Positions 1-11,927 of a DNA stretch of 64,000 bases are shown one piece after another. Origin of the DNA: Orychophragmus violaceus (lineage: Eukaryota > Streptophyta > Magnoliopsida > Brassicales > Brassicaceae); the NCBI GenBank assembly GCA_030180135.1, contig CM058233.1:63508500-63572499 (forward strand). The letters are read 5' to 3'. How positions within the stretch are numbered: position 1 is the stretch's first letter; the number at the start of each line of letters is the position of its first letter. The position numbers were made by a program, and so were the translations under genes. A model generated the notes under the pieces. The model was not told where the DNA came from. It did not search any database and saw only the letters and a program-made list of their open reading frames with translations.

Positions 1-1071
1 AAATCACACAAGCCATAAATCACAACCAACGTTTTAGTTTAAGCGATAACCTAACAGTTCCACATTCTTTCAATCACATCAAGCGCTTCACCAAACCGGG
101 GGTACCTAGGAAAGACGATATTAACAAGTGACTCACGCCCCCAAATTGAGATAAAGAAAGAAGAGATCACGACCGCTCCTCACCTTGGAAAAAGAAGGGA
201 AACAACACATTTTAGGAACGTCAGACGCTCGAACGGACTTCATATCTGGACATATGACAGAAAATTGAGTTAGTTAGGCTTTCGTTTCGCTAAAATTGGC
301 CTAATGACGGCTTGTTATGACCACTTGAAGTTGTTGACTAAAAGTCAACGGTCTAAGTAAAAGTCAACTGGTCAACCCGGACCCAAACCCAAACCCAGAT
401 TGAACCAAGCCCAATTGCATAACCAGCCCAAACCAACTAAATCGATCTAAACCAAACTAAACCGTATAAAATTGGGTTAACCAAAAATTTGGATTAGACC
501 TAACCAAACCAATCAACAAACCAGACTGAGTTGACTCGACCGCCGGCGAGTTGACTCATTGAGCGGCGGCGGACAGCGGCTCCGGCGGTCAGCGATGGCG
601 GTGCATGGCGAAAGGCGACCGTGCATGGATCTCACGCGCTGATCTTTTCCTGGAATGTGCAGGCGCGTCCGATGTCGGATGGAGGTGCGGTTGGTGGCTA
701 CGGCTTCGTCTTGTCGAGCTGAATGCGATGGTAGCTTTCGATTATCGTGATTTTTTACGGTTTGAAAGTTATGAAGGTTTTAGTACTTGAGTTAAGGGAA
801 AAAAGATCTGAAAATAGGTTTACCAGATTACCTTTGTCTCTAGACGGTGAATGAATAATATATCTTGCCTTGGAGGATGGTGGCTGCGACGGAAGACGGA
901 CATTGCTTCATTAATGGTTTTTTCTTCACATTTTCCAAGAGGTGGCTACCACTATTTATAAGGAAGGGAGGCAAGAGAGACTAGAGTTTTGGAAAAGGGA
1001 ATGGGCTTTGCGTTTTGGGGTTGGGAAGAGAATTTTAAAACAACCCAAAAATTTAAATTTGGGCTGTTACA
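1..1071 (-). repeat. 3' LTR of minus-strand Gypsy-like element, cut by window edge
   Basis: This stretch aligns by eye with 3740-5417: both carry the same 'acaagccat..aatca..' start, the same stepwise text and the same 'gttaca/attaca' end. It is therefore the second LTR of one element. Its inner end is ...GGGCTGTTACA at 1061-1071. On the minus strand this gives an LTR start TGTAACAGCCC, preceded by a purine tract (rc of 1072-1090, GGGGAGGGGGGAT), which is a typical polypurine tract. The left part of the LTR lies outside the window. ORFs inside it (for example 605-790 and 952-1188) have no protein character. Confidence 0.7.
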
Positions 1072-2493
1072 ATCCCCCCTCCCCTTAATAGGAATCATAC
1101 CGAATTTTATGGCGAGAGCTCTCCTCTGCAACTCTCTACTGCCAACAAAACACAACGAAGCACACAGAACATAACTCAATTTGACCAACTTATCCTTTGA
1201 AAAGAACTTGTCATCGAATCCATAAGATTGCTTCCCCCCCCCCTAATTAAAACCACGCTCTGAAGTGTCATTCCCCTCGTTACCATGCGAACAACATCTT
1301 CTTAAATGTCTTACGAATACCAGTTATCACCACCCATGTTCATTAGGGTCGGTTTCAAACTTGATGATATGGTTTACGCTTCCCGCGTCCATTGCTAAGA
1401 AAAAGTCAACTACCACATCACATTTGCCGCTTGAGCCAAACGAGTTACCGTCTGTATCCTTGAGACTGGTCACCACTAACGCTTAGAAATATGAGCAAAG
1501 GGGACGACCAATGTCATAGCTAATACTTACAATATTTAGAAACAACAATCATCCTTCGAGTGGTTCTAATACTTGAATGAGATTCTCCACTTCCATATCG
1601 GTACTCAACGGTTTTCCATTATCGTGCCACAGTGTATGATCCACTTCCAAATGGATTCTCTTCAACGTTTTTCAATTACCGTGCACTATGGCTTTGACTG
1701 CCGTACAAGCGGAGATCATTGCTTATTCTTGGTGAAGTATGAGGCTAAACATTTCCATTATGGCTACCTGACATGTGGGGAACGACCCACCACGCTTCCG
1801 TTGCACACTCTGACTTCCAAACCGACTTCCAATCAGACTTCCAACTCAAGGTTTCCTACCTTGTGATCCAGCTGTGGTGTTTGCCAAACACCATCCTTTG
1901 GGTTTCCTTTCCCCTTGAGCTTTCCCTCCTTCGCTTTCCTTTGCAACTTCTTTCCAATCCGCCATAGTGTTTTCCTAACACTTTGTTGTTGGATTTCCAT
2001 CTCGAATAACCTGCTTTTATCCACTGGTGCTTGCAACCAACATAATTCCAGTTGACTAGGAAATTTCAAATGCCACGACTCTACTTTCCCAAAACCTTTT
2101 GGGACAGCCTTTACCTCTTGACGAAATTCCATTTGCTGCTCCAGTAACACACAATAAACTCCACAACAGACCGTTACCTTTCTGGTCCCACTGTTGATTA
2201 TCGAGCCCGCAATACCACGAAGGTCTCCTGCTACGTCCAGCTTGATCAGACTTCAAACAAGCCGTCCATAACACATTGAAGTTTATGTCCCAAAACTGAT
2301 TCCAAGATTCCATACTTAGAATAGATTGAACAGTTTCATAGTGCTCCTTGTGCACAAAGCAACACGAATGACTCTTGACGCTTACCCCCATTACATCACT
2401 GCCACTTCCTATGGCTTCCTTGCAATCCAAGCTTTTCCATCGACCATGTACTCTTGGTCCACAACTCTTTCTGGTTCAATCGATAGGTGCCTC

Positions 2494-2880
2494 CTAAACT
2501 CCAACTTTTCCAGAAGGTGATTTTCTTACACCAATCGTATTCAAACTCTGGTAGTCCACACTAAGTCTGAAACCTTTGTAACTCTTCCTTACTACATGAC
2601 AATGCTCACATGGTGAACTGCATGGTATAATTAATCCTTTCTTTAATAGTTCCTTTAGCTGCTTCTTCGACTCATTCAGCTCTACTGGTACCAAACAATA
2701 AGATGCATTTTCCACGGGCGCTATCCTGGAATCCAATTCCATTGCAAAGCATCATCTCCTGAAACTCTTGCAGCACTCCTTGCTGCTTCTACAACGCCTC
2801 TTGCAACTCCTTCAACACTTCCTGCAACTCTTGCAGCTCCTGCTACAACCCTTGCATTGGCCTCTCTGGTGAACGTCTCA
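2494..2880 (-). pseudogene. Gypsy reverse transcriptase N-terminal fragment
   Basis: A minus-strand ORF at 2494-2742 contains the signature spacing of the Ty3/Gypsy RT N-terminus: a 'VPVELNESKKQLKELLKKGLI' type segment, then 'SSPCEHCHVV', then 'KGFRLSVDYQSLN', which corresponds to the 'R.C.DYR.LN' motif. Just upstream (about 2750-2880) another frame reads as a Q/E/L-rich helix such as 'LQELQEVLKELQEAL', the usual linker between protease and RT. The YxDD active-site region, RNase H and integrase are missing. Frame changes and stops make this a relic. Family assignment is good; exact limits are approximate. Confidence 0.6.
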
Positions 2881-3282
2881 GCATCCTTATCGCCTTACCA
2901 CACTTGGTTGGAAAACACTCCTAACAAATGGTAATCCGAACACACTCCTCAATGGCATATACTACCCCCCAAAGTCATACAGCACAACATACATCTCAAC
3001 ATGAACCTTAATGGCCCACATCACGACATACCTCTCGGCACACATCTTAAGGGAAATAGCACCACTAAGGTCTAACGGCACCGACCACAACCTGCAAAGA
3101 AGTCATAACTAGACTAAAATCAAAGCAGAGAGCAATTGATGATATAGTTGGTGTTTGAAAAATTCTTTTGCAAAGTAACCTCATTTTTAAACTTTCACAA
3201 ACACTTTTCTCAAACATAAATAAGGTTTAAGAAAACGACATAAGCTGATCCCTCAGGTAGGACTAAGGGACCTTAACCCATG

Positions 3283-3294
3283 CTCTGATACCAA
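3283..3294 (-). other. Primer binding site (tRNA-Met type)
   Basis: On the minus strand the sequence reads TGGTATCAGAGC, matching the 3' end of plant initiator tRNA-Met as used by most plant LTR retrotransposons. It sits within a few bases of the right LTR, which begins at about 3296 on the plus strand. This fixes the element orientation as minus. Confidence 0.7.
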
Positions 3295-3295
3295 T

Positions 3296-5417
3296 TGAAA
3301 CAGCTTGTTCCCAGCGAACCGGAAATGACGTCATTGGGGCATCCATTGAACCGGAACAGTCAACCGGAATGCCTTTCCATGGTCCCAAGATCACGCGCGC
3401 TCCCTTCGATTCAAATCTACCAACGTACACCAGCCGATCGATCATTTTGCATCCGGACCTGTGAGGGAGGAAGAGGGAGAAAAGGGAAAAGGACTGGCTC
3501 ACCACACAACCTACACAACTAGTTACATGTCCATAGATGCGCGCTCGGGCCCCAACCAACCACACACACCCATGAACTGGAGAGTACGCCCCACAGAACC
3601 GGCACCAACCGACATCCACCGTGGGGAGGCGTGTCACACCCCCATTTTGACGATCTTCAAATGGACACGAGACTTCCTTATTGGTACCATGTCACGTGCC
3701 CCACCAAACAAGCTCATCACATGCACTTACCACAACAACTAACTCACACAAGCCATTAATCATAATCAACGTTTTCGGTTTAAGCGATAACCTAGCAGTT
3801 CTACGTTCTTTCAATCACATCAATCGCTTCACTAAACTTGAGCTACCTAGGAAAGATTCTATTAACAAGGGACTCCCGCCCCGGAATTGAGATAGAGCAA
3901 GAAGAGATCACGACCGGTCCTCACTTTAGCCAAAGAAAGGAAAAAAGCGTAATCTAGGAACTCTAGACGCCCGACGAACTTCATATCTGGGCAGAGGATG
4001 GAAATTGAGTGAGTTAGCCGTTCGTTTCGCTAAAATCGACCTAAGGACGAGCTAGTTAGGACCACTTAAAGTTGTTGACTGTCGGTACTGGATTTCGCAA
4101 TCCGGCCCATTAGCTAACAGAGAGGCTCAACTACTGTTCAAATAATGTATAATCCATAAGTCAATGGAAGCCCAAATAGATCGACATATCGATTCTAAAC
4201 AGGTCGAGGTCGTTAAGGTCGACCTCGTGGAAAAGAATGTGGTTCTAATCGGAGATCGAGTCAATATATGTTGAAACTACCTCCGCGAATCAAGGATAGA
4301 GGGAGATCGACGCTAACAAAATACCAGAAAATCAGAACAAGAAGATCGAGATCGAGGCTATAAAAGGAGGGAGAAATATCATTCTAAGGACATTCCAACT
4401 TCGGGAAAAAGACTTCGTTTATATAACTTCGATCTTATTTTTAATACTTCACTTCGATTGTATAAGTTCATATTTCTACGATCAATCCTAAACATATCTT
4501 TGATTCATAGAAAATCTATATTTAAATTCGTTCAAAGTCTAAATCCACGTAATACAAATCCTTGGTGTGAATCACAATCTCACATTGATTAAAAGACAAC
4601 GGTCCGAGTCAAAGTCAATCGGTCAACCTTATCAACCAAGACCCAAACCCAAACCCAGATTAAACTAGGCCCATTCGCATAACCAGCCCAAACTAGCTAA
4701 ACCGATCTAAACCGAACTAAACCGACTTGAAAAGAGATTCCCCACTCTTCTTTGATCCGTCTTAGGACCGAGTGGCAGCCTTGACCCGAGCGGAAATGCG
4801 ATGTGTCTAGAAACTGGGTTAACCAGAAATTATGATTGGACCTAACCAAATCGGTCAAACCGGTCAACAAACTGGACCAAGTTGACTCGGCCACCGGTGA
4901 GCTGACTCGGTGGCCACCGGCGGCGGCGCATGGTGGAAGGCGGAAGCAGCCCGTGGAGAATCCGGTCGCGCGTAGATCTCATGCGCCGATCTTTTCCAGG
5001 TGTGTGTAGGCTCGTCCGATGTCAGATGGAGATATGTTTATGGCTACGGCTTCGTATCGTCGAGCTTAACGCGGTAATAGATTAAGATTTGCGATATTCC
5101 TCACGGTTTGAAAGTTATGAAAGTTTTAATACTTGGGTTAAGGGAAAATATATCTGGAAATAAGTTTACCGGGTTACCTTTGACTCTAGACGAAGAATGA
5201 ATAGTAAATCTGGGTTTGGAGTTGTAATTGCACCGGGAGACGGACAGGGCTTCGCCAGATGCTTTTTCTTCACATTTTGCAAGAGGTGGTTACCACTATT
5301 TATAAGGAAGGGAGGCAAGGGAGACTATGGTTTTAGAAAAGGGAATAGACTTTAGGCTTTGGGCTTGGGAAGAGAATTTAAAACAAATCCAAATTTTTAA
5401 AAATTTGGACCATTACA
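3296..5417 (-). repeat. 5' LTR of the minus-strand Gypsy-like element
   Basis: The LTR runs from TGAAACAG beside the primer site to ...CCATTACA. It is the partner of 1-1071. Relative to that copy it has two insertions: a 505-bp solo LTR at 4080-4584, and about 85 bp at about 4728-4812. Related LTR sequence also occurs at about 52600-53242. Neighbouring ORFs such as 3263-3637 are chance readings through LTR sequence. Confidence 0.65.
4080..4584. mobile_element. Solo LTR nested inside the Gypsy-like LTR
   Basis: The segment begins TGTCGGTACTGG and ends CAATCTCACA, so it has TG..CA termini. The sister LTR (around 340) reads straight through the insertion point. The flanks are TTGAC (4075-4079) and TTGAT (4585-4589), a 5-bp target duplication with one change. 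A TATA-like 'ctataaaagg' lies near 4360. No internal region is present, as expected after LTR-LTR recombination. The family is not identified. Confidence 0.65.
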
Positions 5418-6460
5418 TTTATGCTTTTCGGTAGCATTTTCAAGAGTGGGTATGGAGCGGACAATATGATGTTTTAATCATATTCCATGATTTTTTTTTT
5501 ATTAGTGGAATATAATTAAAGTTGAAAACTTCAAAACATTGTCTTAGGAGGATATCTTCATTTAACTTAAACGAAAAGACTGACTAGTTCTCCGGTCTTC
5601 CATCATTTCCACCAAATCTGAGCAATATGTGAAACATGAATTTTGGAATGTTTCTATCTCGTAGACACGACATAGCCCTTATAGACATGTCTATATCGAC
5701 ATGGAATGCTGATAGGCTTCGACAACCGCCTTGCATTCCAAAAAACTTTGTCCCCATTGGATCTCTATAGTACCACCTGAAACCACTGATAGGGTCCATG
5801 ATGATATAAGAGGCATAAGTTTGACATATCGGAGTTTGAGTGCCCACATAGAGTTCAAGAGAGTCTCCCAAATCATCTTGCGTCTCCAGTTCTTCCTCCT
5901 CATCATTTTGTTTTACTACCCTCCAACATTCCTTTTTCAAAGTGACAATCTAGAGGGTTTTTAATCGCGAAATGTTCTTCCCATTAAATACTTTTTCGTT
6001 CTTTTCTTCTAGATAGATCATAAAATCCATGGATAGGTATCAATTCGGTGTTGTTGTTGGTATAATTTGTTTATTCTACAAAATAGGAAGTATATATTCT
6101 AGAAGAGCAAAGAGCTCAGAAAGGTGTTCAATCATGACATATAGTCCAATAAGGGCCAAACTTGAAGTGCTGGTGGATATTCGAAGAGCACATAATTAAT
6201 TGATCCTTCAGGATTACCATACCTAAGACAACTCGTATTGGTGATCATGTCTATATCTGGATCATTCGCACGTTGCAAGATACCCTAAAAAGATTTGACG
6301 CATGAAGTGCTTTTTCTTTAAAGTAATGCAAAATTTTCACAAGTGCTTTATATATATGAAAGTTTGTGCATACCATTAAACCTGAGTAGTTCGCCCTAGA
6401 GTGAAAACCTCTCAAGCGCTCTTACCGAGGAGATCCACCTGCTGCCATGAATGGCCTTTC
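5418..6460. other. Intergenic, no supported gene
   Basis: This DNA lies between the Gypsy-like element and a CT-rich segment. A 118-codon minus-strand ORF (5584-5940) starts with an acidic stretch and then a mixed hydrophilic sequence with no motif I know. Because it lies among repeats it may be an exon-sized relic, but nothing supports a function. Confidence 0.4.
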
Positions 6461-7560
6461 CAATAATTTCACTGCCACGCTCCTCCTCCCCGTAGCCCAA
6501 GATTTTGTTCCCCAACCATGGTGATGTTGTCTACCGCAGCAGTCTGTCCTGCCACCGTTCCTCTACCACCGTCGAAGCCGCCTAGCCCAAATTTCCCTAT
6601 CTCACTGTTTCCAGAACCACCGTTTCCCCGGGTTTCTCCGGAACCTCCTCCTCCGGTGGTCTCCTGCCGTTTGTCGATCGCTCTAGTGTTCCTAGTTGTC
6701 GACTCTCGACGTCGCATTCTCTCATCCTTCCCATCGCCGGCTGCTGGGTTGGTTGTGTCATCTCGATTTGCTCCTTGGACAAGAGTGCATCCACATGCCG
6801 TCGTCAACCAGTCTCCGCGGCCGCAAGGATTCTTCTCTCTGGAGCCTTTCGTACTTGCGTGGAGATTCTCAGGCGCCACTTTCACTTTTCCTCTCACTTC
6901 TCTACGGTTGTCGATTCACTCAGCTTCCCGGCTTGTAACCTCAACTTCGCGAGGTATGGCCTCTTTGGTTCAGTTTGAACCTCTTTGGATTTGATCTTGG
7001 CATAAGATCTTGCTTCTCCCATTTAATTATCAGTTCATCATTATTACCTCAGTTTGAGGTTTGTTGGCTGTGTTTAGGCATTTACCTAACCTCGTATGAG
7101 ATACTTGGATTCATGTTCTGCCTGTTGTTACCCTGTTTTGTGGCTCATTCACATCAGTGTGAGGTCTCATGAGGGTGTTACTCAACCTCTTTTGAAGGTC
7201 TCTTTACTTCTTTTTGAGGATGTTACCCTGACCTCTGTATGAGGATGTTATCAGACCTCTGATTTCTATGTTTGTGAATTCTTTTGTTCTGCTGGTTTTA
7301 TTACCAGATGAATCATGTTTACACTCCATGAAACTAAGAGATGAACTCACCAACACCAATCTTGGATCCGTAGTATCAAAGTTGGTTTGGTGGGTGAGGA
7401 TTTTCTCATATTTCTCAGGCTCATCAAAACGATACTTAGTCATCTCGGTAGCCATTCTTCTTGCTGCGTCTAAGGCACTAGTTGTTGCAGTTTGTTCGGG
7501 AAATGAAGCACCAAGTTTATTTAGGATCGATTTTAAATAATGATGTGATTTATACAAATA
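6461..7560. repeat. CT-rich segment plus array of imperfect 'cctc..gagg' palindromes
   Basis: From about 6470 to 6940 the plus strand is pyrimidine-rich and gives spurious P/S-rich ORFs on both strands. From about 7047 to 7262 short imperfect palindromes recur, for example CCTCAGTTTGAGG at 7047-7059 and CCTCTGTATGAGG at about 7233, joined by 'atgttacc' or 'gttatc' linkers. This could be the leader of a degenerate non-LTR retroposon, but no RT follows. A minus ORF at 7204-7557 has no recognised domain. Confidence 0.35.
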
Positions 7561-7564
7561 ATAT

Positions 7565-7990
7565 CATTTTAAAAACGATGCAAACAACAAAATTGACGTC
7601 GATTTTGTCAAGCGACGTAATAATTTTATTTAGCCTTATTTCAAACTTTTGATGCAAACATTGGATTAACATCATTCTACAATTGGCGCAAAAAAGGATA
7701 GAAACGCTTTTGTAAATTGACTCAAATATATTTTAGCATCATTCCAAATTTACGATGCAAACAATCATTATAACATTATCTTAAGAACGATGTTAGAGTA
7801 AACTTCGCAACGTTTATTTAATGATCTAAATCTCAAATAAATGATGCTTGATTTTAATATTGTCGTCGTTTACAGAAATGATGCTAAAATTTTTTAGCTT
7901 CACTGGATTTAGCGTTACTTATTAAATTAATCTTATAATGCTAACATCATTTTTTAAAAAGCGATATTAAGTATTATTAAAAACGATGCA
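7565..7990. repeat. Interspersed 'aacgatgc' motif array
   Basis: The motif AACGATG/AATGATG or its complement (CATCGTT/CATCATT) recurs about a dozen times, in both orientations, within about 430 bp of AT-rich DNA. This resembles the subterminal transposase-binding arrays of CACTA elements elsewhere in this window, but I found no CACTA-type termini here. It may be a decayed non-autonomous element. Confidence 0.35.
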
Positions 7991-8169
7991 GCGGCTGATC
8001 TAGCCTATTTGGCTTTTGTATGTAGTCTCTTGAACAATTAGTCCATAGATGGAGAGTAAGCTTTATAAAAAAAAATGGGTATGTATCCACATTTTACAAT
8101 TTTATTATTTATTTTGTTTCTAATAAATTTAATATTTACTTTGCTTTTGTAAAATTACAGAAGTTCGGA

Positions 8170-8850
8170 TTTTTCAGATTGAATACAAATGTACAACGGA
8201 TAGAAGCAAATTTAACGGACATTATGTCGACCCAAAGAACATGGGATCTTGCGCCAACTGAAATGAATAGATACAACCAAGCTCCATCGTTGATTCATCT
8301 GCTACGCGACAGAAAGAAGATTAAATTCTTACCTCCATTAGGCATTACAAATACAGACCTATACACTTGGTGACTTGGATTAGATTTGTTGGGGAATTTG
8401 AACGGTAAGGAATCAACTTATCTTTGAAAACATTAAAAAGAAACAATCGCAGATGCAAAAGAGTGGCAAGAAGCTCAATATCACCTTGCTAAGATCAAAC
8501 CGACCAGTGCTCATTCGTCGGAAGCAGCTACAATTTCAAGTATTTCGTATAACGTAGATGGTTCTTGGTGTAAAGATTCTTCAGTGTGGTATGAGAGCAG
8601 TGTTCTGTGACGATACGGATGAAATGTTTCATGCAAGAAACTTGGTAAACTCAGCATTTAGAGGCATGGTAAAGGCGAGGACACGACACATACAAGAAGT
8701 AACTCTTCTCTCTGATGCTCAAGTTCTTATTAATTTGATCAATGGAGGAGAAAAAATAGTGGAAATTTCGAATATCCTAGATGATATACATGCAATAGCA
8801 TGTGAATTGTTCTCATTTTAACAGAATAAAAAGAGACAGGTAGACTAAAA
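8170..8850 (+). pseudogene. LINE RNase H domain fragment (RVT_3 type), frameshifted
   Basis: Pieces in several frames resemble the C-terminal part of plant L1-like LINE polyproteins. One reads 'DAKEWQEAQ', the usual linker. Then 'YNVDGSW' gives the first RNase H strand with its Asp. Then a frame beginning near 8558 gives 'FHARNLVNSAFRGMVKA', 'LLSDAQVLINLING' and 'ISNILDDIHAIA', matching the remaining strands and helices. Frame changes around 8590 and a premature end show it is dead. No RT, poly(A) tail or target duplication was located, so boundaries are approximate. Confidence 0.6.
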
Positions 8851-9237
8851 AATTAATAACAAAACAGTCTCAGTTCCTCCAATTTATATCACTGAATCGT
8901 AAACATTTCTGATTTTCACTTAACATCCAAACACTGCAATAGCATGGACAGTCACACATTCATCGATCATTTTCTTTTTATTCATAATATTCTCTATTAT
9001 TAAAGAAAACCTTTTAATTACTCCGTCATGTCGACATTAAAAGGAGAAGAAAATTTATACATATCTTAGCATATACCAGTGAGTAATACAATTCCCAACT
9101 GACCCCACAAAAACCAGAGCTGTGGCTTCATTTTTTTCTTTAACCACCGATACATACACAACCTTAGCCTAAACATCTTTTCAGCATCATCATAATAATC
9201 ATTTCATTATGTCGTAGCCACGTCACAATCTCTCTTC
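8851..9237. other. BAM1 3' flank / 3' UTR
   Basis: AT-rich, non-coding DNA downstream of the beta-amylase stop codon. On the minus strand an AATAAA-like GAATAAAAAG occurs at about 8971-8980, about 260 bases past the stop, and is a plausible polyadenylation signal. No other feature was seen. Confidence 0.4.
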
Positions 9238-11750
9238 CTAGTGAGTGAGAGCCACTGCAGCTTCTTGAACCAGCGGCTGAGTAACATGCACAAAATGCTC
9301 AGCTTCACGCTCCACTTCTTCCCAACACCTATGAGAGTCTCTCCCTTCACCCATTTTCTTCACAAACCCTACAAATTTTCCCCAATTATCCGCCTTAAAA
9401 AGCTCCGGATTCATCCTCAGGTAAGTAAACGCACACATCTCTCTGTTTTCTCCCTCGCTCTTCTCGTCAAAGCTCAGTGCCGACGCCTTGAGGATCTGCT
9501 CGTGCGCATAGTCATCGTACCTAGGCAACGCGTTTTCACCAGCTAGAGGAACTTCTGCAGCTAGAGTTGCTAGAGCCACCTGGTTCACTAGCTTCTCAGG
9601 TGCACAAAGCGCGTCCTGTGGCTGCTCGTGGTCTCTCATCTCGATACACGTGAAGTTGAATATGGCGTTGTGTCTGGCTAACATTTGGGCGATCGGAAGG
9701 TATCCGTCTCTGAACCTTGTGTTGTAGTATCCTGCTGTGAGTTCAGGGGCGTGAGAGCGAGTCCCGTAGTGCCAGTGGATTCCAGCGATTTTGACTGATA
9801 TTTTGACACCCGTGTTTTCGAATATCGATTTGGCTGAGGAAAGGATCCGCTCACCATGATCCAGCAACATCTGAGAGTACCACGTGAGGAAGAACTCTCC
9901 ATACTCTGTGTTCCAACCACCGTCTTCTTTTTTGAAGAACTGAGTGTCTTCTGGCCAGTTATTGTAGTGACCAGCATCGGTTGGGCCAGTACCGCCCCAC
10001 TCTGGCTTCCCATAAGCCTCAGCTGCTGCTTTCAAGCTGCTTAACGAGTACTGCATCAATCATAGCATGTAAAACAGTTGAGTATTACATTCTTTGCAAA
10101 ATGAATCAGTGGATATTCAGTATTAAAGAGTGATTTGTGGAGATTACCTTGTCATAGCACTGGAAGGCTCCAATTCCTGGGAACTTCCATATCCCATCCT
10201 GCTCGGGGTATGAAGGATATCGCAGCTCTCCTGCTGGTCCCATTCCCACTTGGATTTCCTGAATAACAAATATAATCGAAACTCCATCATTCCAGCAAAC
10301 ATAGTATAGTGAAAGAGAAAGAGACATGTTTTGATATGAAGCAGGAAATTTGTAGAGAGAAGGTGGAATTACCACAATGGTGTCTCCAAGAAGATGCTTG
10401 AAGTTGTCTCTGAAAGCACGCATGAAATCGGAATAGCATTGCACGGGTGTTCTACCTTTGAGAACTGGGAGTGTATCAGCGCCAAGTGATATATACTCGT
10501 GGTTCCTTCTTCCCCACTGATCAGTGTATGCAAGGTCTGGATCCTTGTCAACCTCTTCAACAACCCACTGAGGCAGAGGAATACTGGAGAAGAAAATAAA
10601 AAAGTTCCCAATCAGAACACGCCAAAATCTCATTCATGAAATGACCAGACAGCGACTTCACCCATACAAAAATAACATGACTAATTCTCTGCCAAATAAT
10701 TCATTCGTTCCTTTGATTGTTCAACTGTTGCATCTAAAGTAAACCTCTTGGCTATCAAATCAATCTTTTGTAATCAATCTTGAATGAAACGTGAGAAGAA
10801 GAAAAAAAGAATAAAAAAAAAACAAGGGAGAAAACGACGAACAAGTCAATTAGAGAGACGCTCACGTAATAAACAAGAAGATGTGGCTCTTTTAGAATCT
10901 TGAACCTCTAGAACATCACGTGTCAACGCAATTCCCGTGCACGTTACCCAGTTATTCAATGAAAAGTTTTAACAATTTTAATAAACTATTCCCAATTGAT
11001 CATTTCAATTCTAAAAATCCCTAAAAAATTCAAAACATTTTACTCCAATATCATATAGAGACTCTTCCTAACCGAAAATAAACATCCATAAACTCTCTGT
11101 AAATCCAATCCTTAGGAAGACAAGAGTACTTACGTGACAGAGTCACCAACGTTACCACCGCACTGATGAAAAGACATAACAGCCTGAACCTTGAGTCCAA
11201 GCTTCTTCGCCATCTCAAGCAGCTCATTGTAACCTCCCCAATTATAAGCTCCCGGAGATTCCCTCTCCACCAAACCCCACCACACATCTATCATGATTCC
11301 CTCCACACCAGCACTCTTCAACGCCTGAAGACTCGCTTTCATCGCTTTCCTCCGATTCACCGTGTTCCCCATCGTCACACTGTCAAGCGGCATCATAACG
11401 AAAACAGGAACTCCTCCATTCTCTTTCTTTCCTCCAACCCCTCCTTCTTTGTACGTTCTCTGTTCCTCCTCCAAAGTCTCAACACCCATAGCTTGACTCT
11501 CCACCGCGAAAGCTTTACACGCCACCGACAGATCTGCTCGCGTCGCACCCATAATCGGACTCATCGGCGGCGATAAGTTTCTATTCGGATCTATTCCGTG
11601 AGCCCTGTAATTCAGATTCATCGCTTTAGGCATCATCGCCGATGGTGGTGAAACCGATAAAGACGAATCCACCGACGGTGTGGTCATTTCACCGGATTTA
11701 ATCGGAGTTCCGGCAAGAGCTCCAAGCTGATGTGATAAATTAAGCGCCAT
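9238..11750 (-). CDS. BAM1: Plastid beta-amylase, BAM1-like, four exons
   Basis: This hydrolase releases maltose from the non-reducing ends of starch glucans in the plastid; Arabidopsis BAM1 is redox-regulated and acts in guard cells and in stressed leaves. Exons on the minus strand are 11750-11134, 10583-10373, 10258-10148 and 10050-9238. All introns are GT-AG, and the joined frame is 584 codons including the TAG stop. The 583-residue product matches the family length for BAM1 (about 575). Visible motifs are the flexible loop GGNVGD at about 198-203, the first catalytic Glu in GPAGELRYPSYP (E287), and the second in AGENALPRYD (E485). The first ~60-80 residues are Ser/Thr/Pro-rich, as in a transit peptide. 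The ATG is supported by its 'MALNLSHQLG' start, which is shared with the Arabidopsis protein. No disabling change was seen. Reverse-strand ORFs here are shadows. Confidence 0.95.
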
Positions 11751-11773
11751 TTCTCTCTCTCTCTCTCTCTCTG
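11751..11773 (-). repeat. (GA)n tract in BAM1 5' UTR
   Basis: The plus strand reads (TC)n just before the complement of the start codon, so the mRNA leader would carry a GA repeat directly upstream of the ATG. GA/CT tracts are common in plant 5' UTRs and can bind GAGA-type (BPC) factors. Here the role is inference. Confidence 0.6.
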
Positions 11774-11862
11774 CTAATTTGAGTGTTCCTTTTTTTTTAC
11801 AATAACAAATTGGTTTTCTTTTTTTGTTGAGGGAGGAGATCTGGAGAGGAAGAAATGGGAGA

Positions 11863-11870
11863 TATTTATA
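11863..11870 (-). promoter_or_regulatory. BAM1 TATA box
   Basis: TATAAATA on the minus strand, about 113 bases upstream of the BAM1 start codon. The position suits a TATA box followed by a short leader of roughly 80 bases that includes the GA tract. Confidence 0.6.
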
Positions 11871-11927
11871 AGGAAAGCATAAAAGATAAGATTAAAATAA
11901 TCTTTGATTGAATTGCTGATCAAATGA

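Larger units (their letters stand above)
1072..3295 (-). mobile_element. Internal region of decayed Gypsy-like LTR retrotransposon
   Basis: This segment is bounded by a polypurine tract at about 1072-1090 and a primer binding site at 3283-3294. Read on the minus strand, the primer site is TGGTATCAGAGC, complementary to initiator tRNA-Met. Only about 2.2 kb separates them, whereas a full Gypsy gag-pol needs 4-5 kb, so most coding sequence has been lost. The only recognisable coding piece is a reverse transcriptase N-terminus (listed separately). Minus-strand ORFs at 1833-2150 and 2056-2430 may be remnants, but I could not assign them. The rest holds no gene I can support. Confidence 0.65.

Noticed and set aside
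3263..3637. 124-codon minus ORF with Cys and Gly
   Set aside because: Lies across the LTR and primer site of a retrotransposon; no conserved pattern.
6469..6994. Opposed ORFs of 142 and 158 codons
   Set aside because: Pyrimidine-rich repeat-like DNA; both strands are open and neither has a motif.
9241..9546. Plus-strand ORF over BAM1 exon 4
   Set aside because: Shadow of the minus-strand beta-amylase coding sequence.
11166..11576. Plus-strand 136-codon ORF over BAM1 exon 1
   Set aside because: Antisense shadow of a well-supported exon.
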